Part shown: positions 59,283 to 64,000 of the stretch, piece by piece
How positions within the stretch are numbered: the first letter of the stretch is position 1
Layout of the letters: each line of letters starts with the position of its first letter
Assembly (NCBI RefSeq): GCF_905475345.1
Contig: NC_066598.1
Location: forward strand, 2,243,501-2,307,500
DNA from: Vespula vulgaris
Lineage: Eukaryota; Arthropoda; Insecta; Hymenoptera; Vespidae
Length of the DNA: 64,000 nucleotides
Direction: 5' to 3'
Notes under the pieces: generated by a model
The model's input: the letters and a program-made list of their open reading frames with translations, nothing else
The model's database searches: none
What the model was told of the DNA's origin: nothing
Made by a program: the position numbers and the translations under genes

Positions 59283-59540
59283 CCTTTCTATATCTTTCTT
59301 TCTACTTTTTTCTTGTTTCTTCCTTCTTCCTCTTCTTTTTTTTTTTATTTTTTTTCTAATCGGCTTCCCATTAAAGAAGACGTCTCGGTAACTTCGTACG
59401 AAGCAAGACACTTCTCTTATCGATCGGATTCGTACAACGTTGAATTATTCATAGAACTCGGAGTAAGAATATGTATTTCATAAGGTCTCGCTACTGTTTT
59501 CCATATTAGAAAGGAAAGGGGTGGAAAGGAGGTTGAAATG

Positions 59541-59572
<32 letters not shown>

Positions 59573-59906
59573 ATTGTTGAAATCGAAGAAGAATTAAAAT
59601 GATTTATACGAGCGATCGAAAGACATTCGATTTATTAATGAAAAAGAATAAGAATAAGAATAAAAAGAAGAATAAGAACAAGAAAAATGAAAAGAAATGA
59701 AGATGAAAGATAGGAAGAATATTAAGACTCGATGAGATGAAAAGGCGAAGGGGATAGTTGAGCGAAAGATAGGGTCGTGTGGTCTGTATAAGGTCACCCG
59801 TTAGCTGGATTTAATATGGCTTAGGAATGACAGGCATGCCAAGATCGCTGCATTCTTGTACAGGAGGATAGAGCACATTGCTGCGTTTAGAATACTACGT
59901 GTACAT

Positions 59907-59910
<4 letters not shown>

Positions 59911-59948
<38 letters not shown>
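59911..59948. repeat. (TA)n microsatellite
   Basis: About 38 bases of TA. Confidence 0.95.
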
Positions 59949-59953
<5 letters not shown>

Positions 59954-60513
59954 GTACGTATATATGTGTGATAGGTGAATATTCACGATGTCTATTCGAA
60001 TTTTTTTTATTGGTCGAACTGCTTTTTTTCTTCTCTTTTTTTTTCTTTTTTTTTTTAATTTGGAATTCCTTAAGATTTGCAAGAAAAATATTTTAGATAT
60101 AGATTATTTAGAAATGGAGATAGAATTTAAAAATTAAAATATAGAATTCGATGGATTAGAATAATTTTTAATAGGAATGATCGATGTTTATCTCACAGAA
60201 ACATATACACGCAAAGTCGTATGTGTATGTACCTTGTAGTAGATATATCTCATAGAAGAGACACTGGTCCAGAAGTATCACTAGCCAGCTTCATATCTGC
60301 AATGAGGCTCTTATGATCTCCCTCCCAGTGCCACTGTCGTTGCACTTGTATTTTTTTTTCTTTTTTTCAACCAGTGAAGGTGAAGGCTGTGTATAGGCGT
60401 TGAAAGAGGAAATTGTACATATATGTATAGGATGAAAGATGACAGAGAGAAAGAGAGTATGTGTTTCATCTCCACTTTTTCTGTGTAAACTCAGCTGAGT
60501 GTGTAAAGCAAAA

Positions 60514-60535
60514 GATAGATAGATAGATAGATAGA

Positions 60536-60589
<54 letters not shown>
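60514..60589. repeat. (GATA)n followed by (GA)n
   Basis: Five GATA units, then GTGTGAGA and about 48 bases of GA. Confidence 0.95.
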
Positions 60590-60592
<3 letters not shown>

Positions 60593-62638
60593 GAGAGAGC
60601 TAGACTCTCCAGGGAACTCTTGGCTTCAACCCCCATAGTCGAAACAAGAAAAGACGTCTACCCTTCTACCTTCTTCTATCTTCTTTTACCTTCTTCTACT
60701 ACAGACTTTACTTCTGTAAAACCTTCTGAAAAAGCAATCCTGAGTGACTTGTCGCATGATCATCGTATCATCCTCGAAGGAACATCTTTCGGGACTCATT
60801 ATCCAGGCTTTAGCCTATTTTTTCTTTTCTCTTTTTTCTTTTTTTTTAAAATTTATTAACTAACTGTCTAAGTCTATTTTAAAAAATCTACTTCGCAGAT
60901 TCGTAGAGGAAAATTAGTAGATGACGAATATACTCGTAAAATGCAGGCAGTTGGTACAAGTTAAATTATTTCTATAAATTCTAACATTTTTTTCCTTCCC
61001 TTTATTTTATAATCTCGTAAAGTCAACTTGCTATTAAGTTTTAATGAAATATAACTTTCATACGGTGTTAATTTATTTTATTCTATTATATTTCATTTTG
61101 TAATAATTATTAATTGAAATTTTTGAATGAATCATAATTAATAATCATTGATTAGAGATAATGATCGTGTCTATAGTTTATCATTGATCGTAATACATAG
61201 CCGTCACGTCATTCGTGGAACTAACGCGTTGGAATTAACTGGTGTAAATGAAATTAGAGGGTAGAATATCGTGTTAGTAGTTTAGAACGATCTACAGGGT
61301 GAACCTTCAATTATTTCCACGTTGTACTAACTCGAGTTTATAAATAAAACTTTGGAAAAGAATTTATCAAGTTTGTTGGAAATGTGATATTAAAATAAAC
61401 ATAAAAAAAAGGAAGGAATATATGTATTATAATTAAGAGAATATATTAATTGAAGAAATTTGGTGGGATATAATTAATAAATCAAATTTAATTACGGAAG
61501 CAAACATATAACGAACGAGTTCTCGATTCGTGGATCGTTTCCATTGTACGACTTTTCTGAATTGAAGAGAAAAATTTTTCCTTTCTTTTATCTTTTAACT
61601 TACATCAGAACGTTTCCCTAGGCTCGGCTGAACAAATCACAGTGAAATATGCACGATTAATTTTCGCTTCGTTCATTATGATTACGGACATCGTTAGTAA
61701 GTTGAACTGCATTCGTGACGTCGTTTAATTAAGATAGAGGATACGCGTTATCCCTCGCGTGACAAAGGGAAACGTCATGCGTGTCGTAGCAGGCCACCAT
61801 TCTGGATTTTCATGGGGTTTGAGATAATCAGATGCAGTGTGAAACGAAGTAACATGATTAGAACTTACGATGTCTTATCAGCTCTTGTTTCATTTGTGGG
61901 AAATTTCATATCCGTATTGTGTAATAAGATTTCAAAGTAATTATTCTTTATTTTTTTAAACTACGAATAGTATTTATAAATCGTGTGAATGGGCTTCTAT
62001 GTTATGAAATAATTAATATTACTTTTATAATTGATAAATCGTGACGGTCAAATAAATATTAAAAAATTTATATAATCGTAAGAAAATGATTGAATTTTTT
62101 TTCTTTTTTTTTTTTTTCGTTAAAAATAAATGATCCGCATATAATATCGCATGTCAAAGGTTACGTAGAAATAACAGAAGTACAGTTTATTCAACATAAT
62201 GAAAGTTTTCCAGGTATTTCCGTATATTAAATCATCTTTTTTATACTACACTTTTTATCTGCCTTTTATCGCGATATCGAAATGGGTTTTTGTGGACATT
62301 GAAAGAAGAAAGATTGGAGGAAATTCAGTGAACTTCCGCAACTGCATAATTTATGTGGATTCTCGTCCTCTCTGCATTTCTCTTTCTCTTTCTGTCTCGT
62401 GGGACAACCGAAAAGAACTGCTAAAGGTGAGAGACTAGAAGAAAATTCACGTCGGAAAGTTCTTGCAATCTTACAGTTTCTATAGACAATTTTATCTTGC
62501 AAAAGATCGTTCATCGTTAGTGATAACGAATATTAAGCACAAAAGAAAAAAAAAAGAAAGAAAAATAAAATAATCAAAAAATTATGAACAAAACTGAACG
62601 AAGAAAATTATGAATATTAAGACGCAAACAAGATTACG

Positions 62639-62680
62639 TAGAAGAAGAAGAAGAAGAAGAAGAAGAAGAAGAAGAAGAAG
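62639..62680. repeat. (GAA)n trinucleotide repeat
   Basis: About 42 bases of GAA/AGA. It translates as poly-Leu or poly-Phe on the minus strand without gene context. Confidence 0.95.
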
Positions 62681-62820
62681 ACGACGATGAACGGAAAATG
62701 AAACGGAGAGACAGTCAACGATGAACGACAAGAAAGATATACAACGACGAGGAGAAAAGAGAGACAGATAAGAAGTAAGTCTGTGAAGTAAGTCCAAGCC
62801 ACTTTTGGTGAACAGACTGG

Positions 62821-63063
62821 TTAGATGCATAGAAGCTGTCGCATAAATCTAATAAGGAGAAAATATGCGAGTGCAGCCATGGTAATGAGGCTTAAAGTAG
62901 AGACCCTCGAAGAGCATTCACCTCGTGGTGCCAAGGGGTCGCTTAAAGATGAAGATCTCACAATCTTTTCTTCTTTTTCTTCTTCTTTTTCTTCTTCTTC
63001 TTTTTCCTTTTCTTCTTCTGCCTCATCTTCCTCGTCGTCTTCATCTTCTTCGTGGCAGTTCAC
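62821..63063 (-). other. Uncertain open frame with a non-repetitive C-terminal half
   Basis: After a Glu-rich stretch from GAA/GAG repeats, the minus frame reads VRSSSLSDPLAPRGECSSRV, STLSLITMAALAYFLLIRFM, RQLLCI-stop. The plus strand over the same bases is also open (MVMRLKVETLEEHSPRGAKG). The G+C content of 62875-62960 is above background, which suggests a real exon or a conserved element. No start, acceptor or family can be fixed on either strand. Confidence 0.25.
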
Positions 63064-63625
63064 CTCACGGAAAAGTCCTCGAAAGATCTTTCTCGAGATC
63101 GGATTATTATTTATCGACTCGTTATGAGAAATACTTTCTCACGTAATATAGTATCTGTTTCATGATTCATACTTCATTCTATCCCTCGTTAATTGCATCT
63201 GTCGTATGTTTAACGACTATCGGCGAATGTTTCTCAGATTACAGTATCGATAGAATCCAAAGGATTTCCCATCGTTAATCTTCTCGAAAGAGTCACGTTC
63301 GCGTTCGAATTAATTGAATCATTATTTCGGAAAATGATACCGATCTATTGGTTTCTTGTCTTTTCTCTTTTTATTCATTTTAATATTAGAAATAGTAATG
63401 CAATCCAATCTGCAGTTTTTATTTCAACTGCTAGGCCCTTTTTCAAATTGGACGGATAAATTATTTTGGAAATTAATTTTTATCGTGTAAATGCGTCGCG
63501 TCGTATGGACGATATATTACATTTCGTTTTATTTATAAGCTATCATAATTAGAGTAAGAGATGCATATATTTAAAACAATTTTTTTCTTTTTCTTTTCTT
63601 TTCTGTTTCTTTTTCTTTTTGTTCC

Positions 63626-63733
63626 TTAGATCATTTCACTCCAACTGCTAATAACCGCTGTGCAAATAATACGTGAACTTATTTTTTTCGTAATTAAAAA
63701 AGAAAATGGAGCTAATCTTTTTCTTTTCTTTTC

Positions 63734-63765
<32 letters not shown>

Positions 63766-63985
63766 GTTTATTTCGAAACTTCTTGTAGAAAACTTCTTCT
63801 GTTTCGGCATCGTTTTCAACTCGGCGCGTTCTGTCTTGAAACGCGCTCAGCTGTCTCTGTTTCCTTAGTCTTCTTCCATTAGTCATGAATGCACGTCGAA
63901 AATCTGCAAAGCCCATTCCTCTTGCAGTATTCATCGCGTCTCTCCGCATGTCAAAGCTTAAAGTCGTGCGACAAAAACATATCAC
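63626..63985 (-). other. Uncertain open frame at the right edge
   Basis: The minus frame reads MRRDAMNTARGMGFADFRRA, FMTNGRRLRKQRQLSAFQDR and further charged sequence before it runs into a (TTTTC)n tract that translates as Lys/Glu/Arg. The non-repetitive part (about 63775-63960) is G+C-richer than its surroundings. It could be an exon of a gene continuing to the right, but I see no clear splice site and do not recognise it. Confidence 0.25.
63718..63764. repeat. (TTTTC)n pentanucleotide repeat
   Basis: About nine TTTTC units with slight length variation. Confidence 0.9.
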
Positions 63986-64000
63986 AAACCGGGAACATTT

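Larger units (their letters stand above)
54980..62620. other. Non-coding, repeat-rich, probably first intron of the plus-strand gene
   Basis: Contains A-rich and GAAAAA-rich tracts (55620-55745, 58360-58470), TA and GA runs, and G+C-richer islands at 55855-56080 and 56890-57060. The open frames across these are low-complexity and have no coherent splice sites. The stretch 58500-59130 is an unusually AT-rich run of ATTA/TAAT-type words. Confidence 0.4.

Overview
The window is AT-rich eukaryotic nuclear DNA with short GT-AG introns and a very high load of microsatellites: (GA)n, (TA)n, (TTC)n, (AAT)n, (TTTA)n and poly-T/C tracts. The protein-coding content is animal (an ESCRT-II subunit and a synaptotagmin-12 family protein). 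Intron sizes and base composition fit an insect, and the long GA/CT and T-rich pyrimidine tracts suggest a hymenopteran such as a wasp, bee or ant. That last step is inference. I see no bacterial genes, CRISPR array, rRNA, convincing tRNA or intact transposase.

Layout, left to right. (1) 1-7.6 kb is mostly non-coding. It has one good plus-strand internal exon (130-334) of an unidentified gene entering from the left, and two weaker candidate exons. (2) 7.9-9.65 kb, minus strand: a 578-residue PTB/PID-domain protein in a single open frame, with a CpG-richer promoter-like region up to about 11.2 kb. (3) 11.2-18.9 kb: repeats, T-rich DNA and one ambiguous candidate exon near 12.9-13.1 kb. (4) 18.97-28.47 kb, minus strand: a seven-exon gene, fully phase-consistent, encoding a second and different PTB/PID-fold protein (575 residues from the first visible ATG). 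Its promoter or 5' exons probably lie at 29.6-31.6 kb. (5) 31.7-35.5 kb: no gene seen. (6) 35.58-37.14 kb, minus strand: a complete six-exon VPS36 gene (400 residues). A divergent plus-strand 5' exon starts about 650 bases from its ATG. (7) 37.9-43.2 kb: a large non-coding stretch with one GC-rich island at 40.26-40.44 kb. (8) 43.2-49.25 kb, minus strand: synaptotagmin-12 (Syt12), reconstructed in 12 visible coding exons plus one postulated 22-base microexon, about 1,016 residues, with a very long linker between the membrane anchor and the C2 domains. (9) 49.3-64 kb: mostly repeats and non-coding DNA. It includes the first coding exon of an unidentified plus-strand gene at 54.86-54.98 kb and some uncertain open frames near 62.8-64 kb.

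There is no operon logic; these are independent genes. By family knowledge, VPS36 sorts ubiquitinated membrane proteins at endosomes, Syt12 acts in vesicle traffic without calcium, and the PTB proteins are probable signalling adaptors. Exon boundaries come from reading GT/AG sites and checking phase by hand. No similarity search was run, so family names for the two PTB proteins are fold-level only. Nothing in the window amounts to an obviously new system. The most unusual items are the frame break inside Syt12, the two unrelated PTB genes on the same strand, and the several orphan exons.
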